A stretch of DNA of 13,980 nt, taken from NCBI GenBank assembly GCA_964348185.1, contig CAYGBW010000050.1, positions 1 to 13,980 on the forward strand, written 5' to 3'. The notes under the pieces are model-generated. The model saw only the letters and a program-made list of their open reading frames with translations. It made no database searches and was not told where the DNA came from. Shown here in pieces: positions 6,207 through 13,535 of the stretch (position 1 is the first letter of the stretch; every line of letters begins with the position of its first letter). Position numbers and translations under genes: made by a program. This DNA is from CAYGBW01 sp964348185 (GTDB lineage Bacteria > Desulfobacterota > BSN033 > WVXP01).

Positions 6207-8876
6207 ATGGGAAAACCCACGCTCTTCCTGATTGACGGGAGTTCCTATATTTTCAGGGCATTTTTCGCTCTCCCTCCCCTGTCAAACTCAAAAGGAACCC
6301 CGACCAACGCCACCTTGGGCTTCACCAACATGTTGCTCAAGGTTATCAAGGAATTCAGCCCACAGCTGCTGGCCGTTGTGTTCGATGCCCGGGGTCCCTC
6401 TTTCAGGAATGAGGTCTACACAGCATACAAGGCCAATCGGCCGGCCATGCCAGACCGTCTGGCTCTTCAGATTCCCTATATCAAGAGGATCGTTGAGGGA
6501 CTCGACATCACCCTCCTGGAAAAGGAGGGATATGAGGCCGACGATGTGATCGGAACCATTGCCCAGGAGGCTGTGCGCCAGGGCCACCCTGTGCGGATTA
6601 TCACGGGAGACAAGGACATCTTCCAGTTGATCAGCGAAGAGATTACCACGATCGATACGATGAAGAATAAGTCCCTCGGAGTCAATGAGGTAAAGGACCG
6701 ATTCGGTGTCGAGCCGAAACAGCTGGTGGATTTACTCGCTCTTGCAGGGGACACCATTGACAATATTCCCGGAGTCCCAGGAATCGGCCCCAAGACCGCC
6801 GCATCACTCATTCAGGAATTTGGTTCTCTGGAGAATCTCCTGGAGAATCTCCAAAGGGTATCCAAGGCCACGATCAGGGAAAAGCTTATGACCTTTGCCG
6901 ATCAGGCTCGGTTGAGCAGGCAGCTCGCAACGATCGATACCCAGGTGCCCCTCGACTATCACCTGCCCGATTTTTCTTTCTCGGGTGAAACCAAAAAGAC
7001 CCTGAAGGAGGTCTTTAAAGAACTCGAATTCACAAAGCTCCTGCGTGAGTTGCCCACCTCAGAGAAACCCGAAGCGAGGTATGAGACCATCCTGACCGAG
7101 GAAGGTCTTGACCACCTTCTGGCCCAGATAGAATCCCGCAGAGCCTTTGCGATCTCTGTAGAGCCGCTCGAACGGTCTCCCATGGAGGGGTCCATGATCG
7201 GCATGGCCATTTCTCTCGAACCCTACCAGGCCTGGTATGTTCCTCTATCCTTAGATTCATCGGACCGGTCCCCTTCTCTATCCAAGGGTCTGGTCCTCGA
7301 AAAACTCAAAACCTATCTTGAAAACCCTTCCGTCAAGAAATCAGGATACGACATCAAGCGGTCTTACACCCTCCTTAAACGGGAGGGACTTGGGGTTGCG
7401 GGATGGGAAACCGACGCCATGGTTGCCTCATACCTTCTCAATCCAACCCGCCATGACCATGGCCTTGCCACCCTTGCCGAAGAATACCTCGACCGGCGAA
7501 TGGTTTCGAGAAGGGAAGTCATCAATCGGGGAGAGAGCACCCTCTTTCCCGAAGATCTTGCCCCTGAACGGATGACCCGAATCGCCTGTGAGGCCAGCGA
7601 CGTCAGCCTTCAGCTCTCCCGATTGCTCTATCCGAAGATGGAGGAGGAAGGATTCGTCGACCTCTACCGGAAAATGGAACTTCCTCTGGTCTTTGTCCTT
7701 GCAGAGATGGAGATGAACGGTGTCAAGGTGGATCTCTCCCTCTTGGAGCAACTCTCAGGGGAGTTTGAGGTCAGTCTGAACCATCTGACCCAAGAGATCC
7801 ATGACCTTGCCGGGGAGTCCTTCAATATCAATTCACCCAAACAGTTGGGGGACATTCTTTTCAAGAAACTGAAACTCCCTCCCATCAAGAAAACCAAGAC
7901 GAGTTTCTCCACGGATGAGGAAGTCCTGACAAAACTCGCGGTAACCCACCCCTTGCCGGCCAAAATCATTCAGTTCAGGGGGCTTTCTAAGCTCAAATCG
8001 ACCTATGTGGATGTCCTCCCTGCCCTGGTGAACCGGGAGACCGGACGAATTCACACATCCTTCAACCAGACCGTGACCGCCACGGGAAGGCTCTCTAGTC
8101 GCGACCCCAATCTTCAGAATATTCCCATTCGCACCGAAGAGGGCAGAAGGATAAGAGATGCGTTCATCCCTGAAGAAGGGTGGTCCATCCTTTCGGCGGA
8201 TTATGCTCAGATTGAGCTGAGAATCCTCGCCCACATCTCCAGGGATTCGACTTTGACCGCTGCCTTTCAAAAGGGAGAGGATGTTCACACGAGGACAGGG
8301 GCAGAGATCTTTGGCGTCCCTCCCGAGAGGGTTGATGAGTTGATGCGGCGGGAGGCCAAGGTCATCAATTTTGGTGTCATTTACGGAATGAGCGCTTTTG
8401 GTCTGGCCAAAGAGCTAGGCGTCGATACAAAAGTGGCTCAGGCCTACATTGAAGAGTACTTTCTCAAGCACAGCGGCGTGAGATCTTACATCGATCAGAT
8501 TATCCAGGAGGCACGCGAGAAAGGCTACGTCACCACCCTGTTCAATAGGAGGCGTTACCTTCCAGAGATCAACAGCGCCAACCGACCGGTGCGTCAATTT
8601 GCCGAGAGGACAGCCATTAATACCCCCATTCAAGGGACTGCCGCTGACCTGATCAAAATGGCCATGATTCCCATCCATGAGAGGCTCCACAAGGAAGGAT
8701 TCTCCACCCGAATGATCCTCCAGGTTCACGATGAACTGGTCTTTGAGGGACCAGACCATGAACTCGAACCGGTGACCGGGCTGATTCGCGAAGAGATGGA
8801 AGGGGTTATGGAGCTATCCGTCCCATTGAAGGTTGCGATCACCTGGGGAAAAACCTGGGGAGAGGCCCACGCATAG
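6207..8876 (+). CDS. polA: DNA polymerase I
   Basis: Gap filling, RNA-primer removal and repair synthesis on DNA. The 889-residue product has three domains. The 5' nuclease (about 1-290) shows LIDGSSYIFRAFFALP, EGYEADDVIG, TGDKDIFQLI and DTIDNIPGVPGIGPKTA. A 3'-5' exonuclease-like domain (about 300-480) follows, then the family A polymerase with motif A SADYAQIELRIL (D665), motif B RREAKVINFGVIYG and motif C LQVHDELVFE (H841, D842, E843). In the exonuclease fold the first catalytic aspartate is serine (FAISVEP, S317), while E319, D382 and D465 align with the other metal ligands. Proofreading is therefore probably weak or absent, as in several other bacterial PolA proteins. ATG 6207 follows the response regulator by 50 bases; the ribosome site is poor (GGCGAGAG). 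Confidence 0.98.
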   Translation: MGKPTLFLIDGSSYIFRAFFALPPLSNSKGTPTNATLGFTNMLLKVIKEFSPQLLAVVFDARGPSFRNEVYTAYKANRPAMPDRLALQIPYIKRIVEGLDITLLEKEGYEADDVIGTIAQEAVRQGHPVRIITGDKDIFQLISEEITTIDTMKNKSLGVNEVKDRFGVEPKQLVDLLALAGDTIDNIPGVPGIGPKTAASLIQEFGSLENLLENLQRVSKATIREKLMTFADQARLSRQLATIDTQVPLDYHLPDFSFSGETKKTLKEVFKELEFTKLLRELPTSEKPEARYETILTEEGLDHLLAQIESRRAFAISVEPLERSPMEGSMIGMAISLEPYQAWYVPLSLDSSDRSPSLSKGLVLEKLKTYLENPSVKKSGYDIKRSYTLLKREGLGVAGWETDAMVASYLLNPTRHDHGLATLAEEYLDRRMVSRREVINRGESTLFPEDLAPERMTRIACEASDVSLQLSRLLYPKMEEEGFVDLYRKMELPLVFVLAEMEMNGVKVDLSLLEQLSGEFEVSLNHLTQEIHDLAGESFNINSPKQLGDILFKKLKLPPIKKTKTSFSTDEEVLTKLAVTHPLPAKIIQFRGLSKLKSTYVDVLPALVNRETGRIHTSFNQTVTATGRLSSRDPNLQNIPIRTEEGRRIRDAFIPEEGWSILSADYAQIELRILAHISRDSTLTAAFQKGEDVHTRTGAEIFGVPPERVDELMRREAKVINFGVIYGMSAFGLAKELGVDTKVAQAYIEEYFLKHSGVRSYIDQIIQEAREKGYVTTLFNRRRYLPEINSANRPVRQFAERTAINTPIQGTAADLIKMAMIPIHERLHKEGFSTRMILQVHDELVFEGPDHELEPVTGLIREEMEGVMELSVPLKVAITWGKTWGEAHA

Positions 8877-10188
8877 CTGTCGAGCCGACAGATTCCCCTT
8901 TCTGATTCCCCTGGCTCCTTGATCGATCTCGAGAACCGAGACTACGAATCAGGGTGTCCATGGGAAAGTCAGGCTGATAGGGCACAATAGCGATATGGAT
9001 CCCCGGCTTTTTTCCCACGGCCCTCAGAACCTTTTCCGTCTCCTCCGGGGGGAGGAGCCTTGAGTTCCTCCAGTCAACGACCTGGACCTTTACGAGCACT
9101 CTTGCCGGGTCTTCCGCCATGTCTACAGCCCTTTCCGTGAGCCGAGCTATCTCGTTCAGCGTCTCTTCCAGGGTGAGACCGAGTTCGTCCTGCATCTGTC
9201 TGTGGTAGGCCATGATCGAAAAATAGTCAAACGGTAATTCCCGGGCGCCCTGAAGACTCTGAGAATACCAGGCCATGCCCTTTTCGGGATCCAAGACAGA
9301 CTCATAGTAGACGTTAAGGGCAAACTGCAGGTTCGGTCTTACCTTCCTGGCGGCCTCCATGAGCCTCTGGGCCAGATCAAGTAGCTTCCGGTTCTTCCAC
9401 CAGGCCCAGGTCCAAAAGCGGTCCGTATAATAGGAAACCACGATTCTGCCATGATCGTCTCTTGAAACCCCACCATAGAAAAGGGACGGATCGGGCAAAT
9501 ACCCATGGTCCTGAGCGAAGAGCTGTCTGGCCTCGGGACTGAACCCTTCGTTGCGCCTCAGAATGAGGTCATCCTGGAAAAGGATTCCGTCGATGGGATA
9601 TCGGGCCAGATCGGAATACAACCCTTCAAGGCGTGCAATAGCCTCCTGACGAAACAGGTTGAACCCCCTGGCTGCCACCGTGGCATTTCTCTCAAAATCA
9701 TAGACAACCGTTCGAAGCCCTTCCTGCTCCTCAAAACCGTAGTTGGCGTGGCGCGTGGTCATCCAGGCGAACACCCTCAGTCCGTGTCGATGGGCAAGCC
9801 TTGCCACTGGACCCAGGACATCATCCACCACAGGCGCATACCGGCTCTGAAAATACACACCCGAGGGAGACTTGGGGTTGGCAAAGCCGTAGTACCTGTC
9901 CCCCCCATTGTGAAATACCCGTACAATTAGCGTATTGACTCCTGCCTGAGCCAATTGGTCGATTCTCTCCTCGACATCTTTCAGGTTCTCGCAGTAGAAA
10001 AGGCTGACCTGTGTGGCCACGATGGTCCTGGTGTCTGAAATCGGTGATGGCCGAAAACCCCCGGAAGAGGGGGCTTTTGGCTGAAAGGTCTCTCGGCGCT
10101 TACCAGACACTCCTTCTGACCAGACCTGGCCAGCCGTCATGATGAGAACCGTGCATACAAGAAGAAAGACGTTTCTCCATCGATCCAT
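8839..10188 (-). CDS. Secreted PgaB C-terminal-like glycoside hydrolase (GHL13 type)
   Basis: Resembles the C-terminal hydrolase domain of PgaB, which acts on poly-beta-1,6-N-acetylglucosamine biofilm polysaccharide; the exact substrate here is inferred. I chose ATG 10188, with GGAGGGGGG about 10 bases upstream; TTG 10209 would add 7 residues. The 449-residue product has a signal peptide (RWRN then FLLVCTVLIMTAG, likely cut near residue 24). A TIM-barrel-like domain follows: VSLFYCENL, AGVNTLIVRVFHNGG, HRHGLRVFAWM, YPIDGILFQDDLIL with the acidic pair D206-D207 at the expected catalytic place, LQFALNVYYESV and DYFSIMAYHRQMQDE. The N-terminal polysaccharide deacetylase domain of true PgaB is absent, and no pgaACD genes are nearby. 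The basic tail runs 38 bases into the 3' end of polA on the other strand. It lies downstream of radA in the same direction. Confidence 0.75.
   Translation of the reverse strand: MDRWRNVFLLVCTVLIMTAGQVWSEGVSGKRRETFQPKAPSSGGFRPSPISDTRTIVATQVSLFYCENLKDVEERIDQLAQAGVNTLIVRVFHNGGDRYYGFANPKSPSGVYFQSRYAPVVDDVLGPVARLAHRHGLRVFAWMTTRHANYGFEEQEGLRTVVYDFERNATVAARGFNLFRQEAIARLEGLYSDLARYPIDGILFQDDLILRRNEGFSPEARQLFAQDHGYLPDPSLFYGGVSRDDHGRIVVSYYTDRFWTWAWWKNRKLLDLAQRLMEAARKVRPNLQFALNVYYESVLDPEKGMAWYSQSLQGARELPFDYFSIMAYHRQMQDELGLTLEETLNEIARLTERAVDMAEDPARVLVKVQVVDWRNSRLLPPEETEKVLRAVGKKPGIHIAIVPYQPDFPMDTLIRSLGSRDRSRSQGNQKGESVGSTAMRGPLPRFFPR
8877..8891. terminator. Perfect short hairpin directly after the polA stop
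   Basis: CTGTCG (8877-8882), loop AGC, CGACAG (8886-8891), beginning at the base after the polA TAG. There is no clean T run, only ATTCCCCTTTCT, so it is at best a weak terminator or a 3'-end protecting stem. It also lies inside the last codons of the convergent hydrolase gene. Confidence 0.3.
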
Positions 10189-10229
10189 CAGATGGATTCC
10201 CCCCTCCAATGGCCTGGATTCACAGAGAC

Positions 10230-10325
10230 CTCTGAAAAAGGTCGCTCTTCGCTGCTCAAGATTTTTTCTCGACGATTCTAGAGCTCGGCTTCGCTGACGC
10301 CCGTTCGTTTGGTTGAATTTCAGAG
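10230..10325. repeat. MITE-like 96-base element with 8-base inverted ends
   Basis: The radA-hydrolase gap is bounded by CTCTGAAA (10230-10237) and its exact reverse complement TTTCAGAG (10318-10325). Inside are a T6 run, two direct copies of CTTCGCTG (10247-10254 and 10289-10296), and no open frame. The size and inverted ends resemble a miniature inverted-repeat element or the remnant of an insertion sequence. I found no second copy in this window and no obvious target duplication, so the identity is tentative. Confidence 0.35.
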
Positions 10326-10327
10326 AC

Positions 10328-11692
10328 TCAGAACAAAACCTTCATGGTCTCTTCTACCGATCTCACCCCGATGAGCTCCATCCCCTTCATCGGGCTGATC
10401 TTTTCCAGGTTGGCCTTTGGCAGGACGCATCGCTGAAACCCCATCTTGGCCGACTCCCGGATTCTCGACTCTGAGTGCGCCACCGCCCTCACCTCTCCGG
10501 TGAGGCCCACCTCTCCAAAGGCAACAGTTTTGTCCGCCACGGGTCTGTCCAAAAAGCTCGACACAATCGAGCACACCATACCCAGGTCCACAGCCGGCTC
10601 GTTCACCTTGATTCCCCCAGCCACATTGAGGAAGATATCCTGGTCAAAAAGGTTGAGACCCACCTTTTTCTCGAGCACAGCCACCAGAATGGCAACCCGA
10701 TGATAATCCACGCCCATGGTTGTCCGTCTCGGCACAGCCAGAAAACTCTTCGTTACCAAACCCTGGAGTTCGACAAGGACGGGACGCGTCCCTTCCATGC
10801 TGGGCACCACGACAGAGCCCGAAGTGCCGGAAGGTCTTTCCGACAGAAAGATCTCGGAAGGGCTCTGAACCTCTTCCAGGCCCCGGTCTTTCATTTCAAA
10901 AACGCCGATCTCGTTGGTCGAGCCGAACCGGTTCTTGACCGCCCTGAGGATTCGGTAGGGATGCCCTCCGTCTCCCTCAAAATAGAGCACCGTATCGACC
11001 ATGTGTTCCAAAACCCTGGGACCCGCAATGGCTCCCTCTTTGGTCACGTGACCGATAAGGAGGACCGGAAGGCCGGTGGATTTCGCGACCCCTATGACGC
11101 GGTTCGATGTCTCCCGAACCTGGCTGATACTACCCGGGGCGGACTGGAGGTCTGGGGCAAAGACCGTCTGGATCGAATCGATGACAACCACACGGGGTCC
11201 TACGTCCTGGATGCTCTGAAGAACCCGGTCCATGGCCGTCTCACACAGAACGAGGAGATCGGAGGCCTTCACCCCCAGCCGTTCGGCTCTCATCTTGGTC
11301 TGTTTGGCCGACTCCTCCCCAGAGACATAGAGAACCTTCAGACCTTGACGGGCCAGGCCATTGAGAACCTGGAGAACCAGAGTCGACTTGCCGATCCCCG
11401 GGTCTCCTCCAACCAGGATCACCGATCCTAAGACCATTCCACCCCCCAGGACCCGATCGAACTCCTCAATGCCGCATCGCAGGCGCTCCCTGCCATCCAC
11501 CTGGATGTCGGTAATGGGGCAAGCCGCCTCACCCGTGCCGGGGCCAACCGATTCCCTCCTCATCCCGGTGTCACGAGAAATCTGTTCTTCTGTCAGACTA
11601 TTCCACTCGCCACAGTCCGGACACTTCCCCAGCCACTTAGGGGACTGAAACCCGCAGGATTGACAGACATAAACGGTCTTGGCCTTGGTCAT
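10328..11692 (-). CDS. radA: DNA repair protein RadA (Sms)
   Basis: RecA-like ATPase that helps process recombination intermediates (branch migration, D-loop extension) during DNA repair. The 454-residue product has the N-terminal four-cysteine zinc finger (C10, C13, C24, C27 in CQSCGFQSPKWLGKCPDC) and Walker A GGDPGIGKST (about 95-104). It also has VLYVSGEES, the RadA-specific KNRFGSTNEIG and a C-terminal Lon-protease-like domain (VGLNLFDQDIFLNVAGGI, FGEVGLTGEVRAV). Length and order are normal. ATG 11692 is preceded by GAGGAG; GTG 11704 is an alternative four codons upstream. The 91 bases between it and the integrase pseudogene must hold its promoter, but I see no convincing box pair there. 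Confidence 0.97.
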   Translation of the reverse strand: MTKAKTVYVCQSCGFQSPKWLGKCPDCGEWNSLTEEQISRDTGMRRESVGPGTGEAACPITDIQVDGRERLRCGIEEFDRVLGGGMVLGSVILVGGDPGIGKSTLVLQVLNGLARQGLKVLYVSGEESAKQTKMRAERLGVKASDLLVLCETAMDRVLQSIQDVGPRVVVIDSIQTVFAPDLQSAPGSISQVRETSNRVIGVAKSTGLPVLLIGHVTKEGAIAGPRVLEHMVDTVLYFEGDGGHPYRILRAVKNRFGSTNEIGVFEMKDRGLEEVQSPSEIFLSERPSGTSGSVVVPSMEGTRPVLVELQGLVTKSFLAVPRRTTMGVDYHRVAILVAVLEKKVGLNLFDQDIFLNVAGGIKVNEPAVDLGMVCSIVSSFLDRPVADKTVAFGEVGLTGEVRAVAHSESRIRESAKMGFQRCVLPKANLEKISPMKGMELIGVRSVEETMKVLF

Positions 11693-11782
11693 GACACTCC
11701 TCACTCCTGAGGATTACTGATAGCATATCCTCCCGAAAAATGTCAGGCCTAATCTTCAGATTGTCTGAGGGAGCCGAAACCC

Positions 11783-12735
11783 CTACAACGAGTCCAAGGG
11801 ACTTTGCACGCCCATTCCACCCTTGTTGATCACGTGAGTATAAATCATCGTGGTCGACACATCCTAGTGTCCGAGAAGCTCCTGTACCGTGCGAATGTCA
11901 TAACCACCTTCGAGCAGATGCGTGGCGAAGCTGTGGCGGAAGGTATGGGGGCTGATGGGTTTTGTGAGGCCAGCTGTCCGTGAGGCTTTCTGGACTGCCC
12001 GCTGGAGTCCGCTTTCGTGAATGTGATGCCGCCGCCTTTTGCCGGTCCGCGGGTCTTCGGAGATGCGGCTGGAGGGAAAAACATACTGCCAACCCCACTG
12101 TCTCCCGCATTGGGGTACTTCCTCGTCAGGGCATAGGGGAGGTAGACCCCCTCCAGGGCATTCTGAAGATCCTGCTCGTGCGTGATCTTCACACGAGCCA
12201 GATGCTCCCTAAGTAGCGGTTTCACACTCTCCGGTAGCATCGTGGCCCTGTCCTTCATTCCCTTGCCGTCTCTCACAATCAGCTGATCGCGCTCAAGATC
12301 GATATCTTTGACGCGTAAACGGACACACTCCATGAGCCTCAGTCCGCAGCCATAGAGCAGCTTCGCCATGAGTTGATACGTGGCTGACATAGCGTCGAGC
12401 ACCCGGGCCACTTCATCTTTGGTCATCACCGTTGGAAGCCGATCCGGCGTCTTGGCCCGCTCGGTCTCTCCTAACTTGCCGACCTCAATCCCGAGAACCT
12501 GCCTGTACAGAAACACAATAGCATTGAGCGCCTGGTTCTGGGTGCTGGCAGCAACACGCCCCTTAGTGGCTAGATACGAGAGGTACTCGGAAATCTCCTT
12601 CTCACGGAGGTACCTGGGGTGGCGTTTTTTGTGGAACAGAATATACCTGGTGATCCACCGGACATACGCCTGTTCAGTTCGAATCGAGTAGTGCTTCTTT
12701 CGGATGACGTCCCTCACCTGATCGAGCAGCCTCAT
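11783..12735 (-). pseudogene. intI: Integron integrase IntI, inactivated by frameshift and nonsense codon
   Basis: Tyrosine recombinase of the integron type, which normally joins cassette attC sites to attI. The minus frame starts MRLLDQVRDVIRKKHYSIRT at ATG 12735 (AAGGGG 9 bases upstream; ATG 12795 adds 20 residues) and carries RTEQAYVRWITRY, GCGLRLMECVRLRVKDID (catalytic Arg), GKGMKDR (Lys) and ALTRKYPNAG. Near 12100-12106 one base is missing. In the third frame the protein continues with WQYVFPSSRISEDPRTGKRR, the IntI-specific insert before box II, then SPHTFRHSFATHLL (His, Arg), DIRTVQELLGH, an in-frame TAG at 11864-11866, and DVSTTMIYTHV with the catalytic Tyr, ending at 11783. Restored length is about 317 residues, normal for IntI. 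Two independent lesions make it a pseudogene; assembly error could explain one, hardly both. Confidence 0.92.
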
Positions 12736-12814
12736 GAGCCAAATCCCCTTTTCAGTGTTTTCCGCTCCAATATGGAAATCGAATTTGACAAACATACCGT
12801 AATTGTTTAACCTT

Positions 12815-12855
12815 CCGCAAGAGGCGGCCCCGTCTTGCGGCCAAAAAAGGCCGCA
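12815..12855. repeat. Two overlapping, mutually exclusive hairpins before the cassette
   Basis: Stem 1 is CCGCAAGA (12815-12822) with TCTTGCGG (12833-12840), 10-base loop, 8 of 8 pairs. Stem 2 is TGCGGCC (12836-12842) with GGCCGCA (12849-12855) around an A6 loop, 7 of 7 pairs, followed by TTT on the plus strand. They share 12836-12840 and cannot coexist. They may belong to the integrase-binding region of attI, or act as an attenuator or terminator between the integrase and the cassette. The pairing is certain; the role is not. Confidence 0.6.
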
Positions 12856-12864
12856 TTTAGGCAG

Positions 12865-12870
12865 TATAAT
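12865..12870 (+). promoter_or_regulatory. Perfect TATAAT box just before the cassette (Pc candidate)
   Basis: TATAAT lies six bases before the core site, so transcription would start almost at the cassette boundary, as expected for a cassette promoter. No -35 box is recognisable at 16-18 bases; the A6 loop of the hairpin is there instead. The complementary strand gives TATACT for a possible integrase promoter. Weak evidence. Confidence 0.3.
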
Positions 12871-12876
12871 CCAATG

Positions 12877-13276
12877 TTAGAAACGCCAAAATTTCGACAA
12901 TGAGAAAGAATGGATAGTCTTCAGAGATAGCCATAGAATTCGTTTGTGCCTTGCCACGTTGACTTGAACAGAAATAGAAATGGAATTCGTGTGAAATCAC
13001 GTAGTCAAAAAAAACCGGGAAAAAGAGATCGACATTTTTTGAACAGTGACGGCATGGTAGCGTGTAATCCTCGAGATCGCGAAGCTGCTCATAGGGCTGA
13101 GGTCGAGGGAATTGCGACTGATGATCCGGAAGCTGTTACGTGCAAAAAATGTTGGCTTGTAATCGGAAGAATTGGCGCATTAAGGAAAAAAAGAGAGCAA
13201 AATAACCGCAAAAATTTCTAACAACACCATGCACGTCGACCGGCAGGACCGCGGCGGTTCTTGATGTGGCCAAAAG
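12877..13276 (+). mobile_element. Integron gene cassette, 400 bases, one gene plus attC
   Basis: An inserted cassette should begin with the last six bases of its own R' box, complementary to the R'' box of its own attC. Here the segment begins TTAGAA directly after the G of the core, and the R'' box at 13216-13222 is TTCTAAC, the exact reverse complement of GTTAGAA (7 of 7, and 8 of 8 if one base further is counted). One plus-strand gene fills it, its stop lies within R'', and it ends at G13276 of a GTTAACA core. By eye the segment is much more AT-rich than the chromosomal genes. Gene orientation away from the integrase and position next to the attI candidate agree with integron structure. 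Confidence 0.72.
12946..13221 (+). CDS. Cassette-encoded small basic protein with C...TCxxC motif, unknown function
   Basis: Up to 91 residues from GTG 12946, the first start after an in-frame TAG at 12934-12936. The Arg/Lys/Asn-rich first half may be untranslated: GTG 12991 or ATG 13052 are alternatives, and no start has a good ribosome site. The C-terminal half reads VACNPRDREAAHRAEVEG, ATDDPEAVTCKKCWLVIG, then a basic tail ending NNRKNF. The spaced cysteines (ACNPR, then TCKKC) suggest a small zinc-binding finger; the residues are visible, the metal is inference. No family is recognised. TAA 13219-13221 lies inside the R'' box of the attC site, the usual arrangement of compact cassettes. 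Codon use is AT-rich compared with the neighbours, pointing to acquired DNA. Confidence 0.62.
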   Translation: MPCHVDLNRNRNGIRVKSRSQKKPGKRDRHFLNSDGMVACNPRDREAAHRAEVEGIATDDPEAVTCKKCWLVIGRIGALRKKREQNNRKNF

Positions 13277-13282
13277 TTAACA
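13216..13282 (+). repeat. attC recombination site (59-base-element type), 67 bases
   Basis: R'' is TTCTAAC (13216-13222) and R' is GTTAACA (13276-13282); both keep the invariant AAC/GTT. Between them an imperfect stem can form. CACGTC (13232-13237) pairs with GATGTG (13263-13268), with one G-T wobble. GACCG (13238-13242) pairs with CGGTT (13255-13259), also with one G-T wobble. CTT (13260-13262) is left as a bulge on one arm only, and the terminal loop is 12 bases. Unpaired spacers of 9 and 7 bases separate stem and boxes. Box order, size, spacers and one-sided bulge follow attC folding. R' is non-consensus in its last two positions. Confidence 0.6.
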
Positions 13283-13535
13283 GATAGGCGCCCTTCGAAC
13301 GTGTTGCCATTAATCCCTGCCGGCGAGTGATGGTGAGCGATGGGACGGACCGCTCGCGACGGGGAGGAAACAGAACCGGGGCACTGGGCATCGGGGTCTG
13401 TGATAGATCAGCGTGTCTTGAACCACAAGCGATGTCGCTTGCTTGCTCTTCGGGCATCCGTCCTATCGGGGCGCGGGATTCTCCATCCCTCCTTCTGGCG
13501 TCGCTCGCGCTCCGCCTATCCCGGGATCGAGTCTG
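13283..13535. other. GC-rich segment without a recognisable gene
   Basis: Open frames exist here on both strands, but none shows a known domain or ribosome site and their translations are Arg/Ser/Pro-rich, as in non-coding GC-rich DNA. One clear structure is the 16-base palindrome-like CAAGCGATGTCGCTTG (13426-13441). Base composition differs from both the AT-rich cassette and the hydrolase fragment that follows, so this may be a separate insertion that cut the hydrolase gene. The junction lies near 13530-13540. Confidence 0.4.

Larger units (their letters stand above)
12805..12882 (+). other. Candidate attI site of the integron
   Basis: The core GTTAGAA (12876-12882) matches the integrase core site GTTRRRY at six of seven positions. 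It lies about 140 bases from the integrase start, on the side away from its coding sequence, exactly where attI belongs. The crossover point would be between G12876 and T12877. An upstream GTTTAAC (12805-12811) fits the inverse core pattern RYYYAAC, so the interval could instead be read as an attC-like site; it contains strong stems. The extent of attI upstream of the core cannot be set from one sequence. Confidence 0.55.

Noticed and set aside
9505..9930. 141-codon plus-strand open frame
   Set aside because: Antisense to the secreted hydrolase; no recognisable motif.
10475..11431. 318-codon plus-strand open frame
   Set aside because: Antisense shadow of radA, rich in His/Arg/Gly as expected from the opposite strand, no ribosome site.
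11845..12104. Apparent novel C-terminus of the integrase in the unshifted frame (PPAASPKTRGPAKG and onward)
   Set aside because: It is the out-of-frame reading after the 1-base deletion; the third frame restores the IntI C-terminus with HTFRHS and MIYTHV.
12957..12965. GTTGACT as a possible second integron core site
   Set aside because: No matching R'' box or stem within attC distance; it lies inside the cassette gene.
13218..13457. 79-codon minus-strand frame across the attC site
   Set aside because: Runs through the attC-like site and the GC-rich segment; no domain, no ribosome site.
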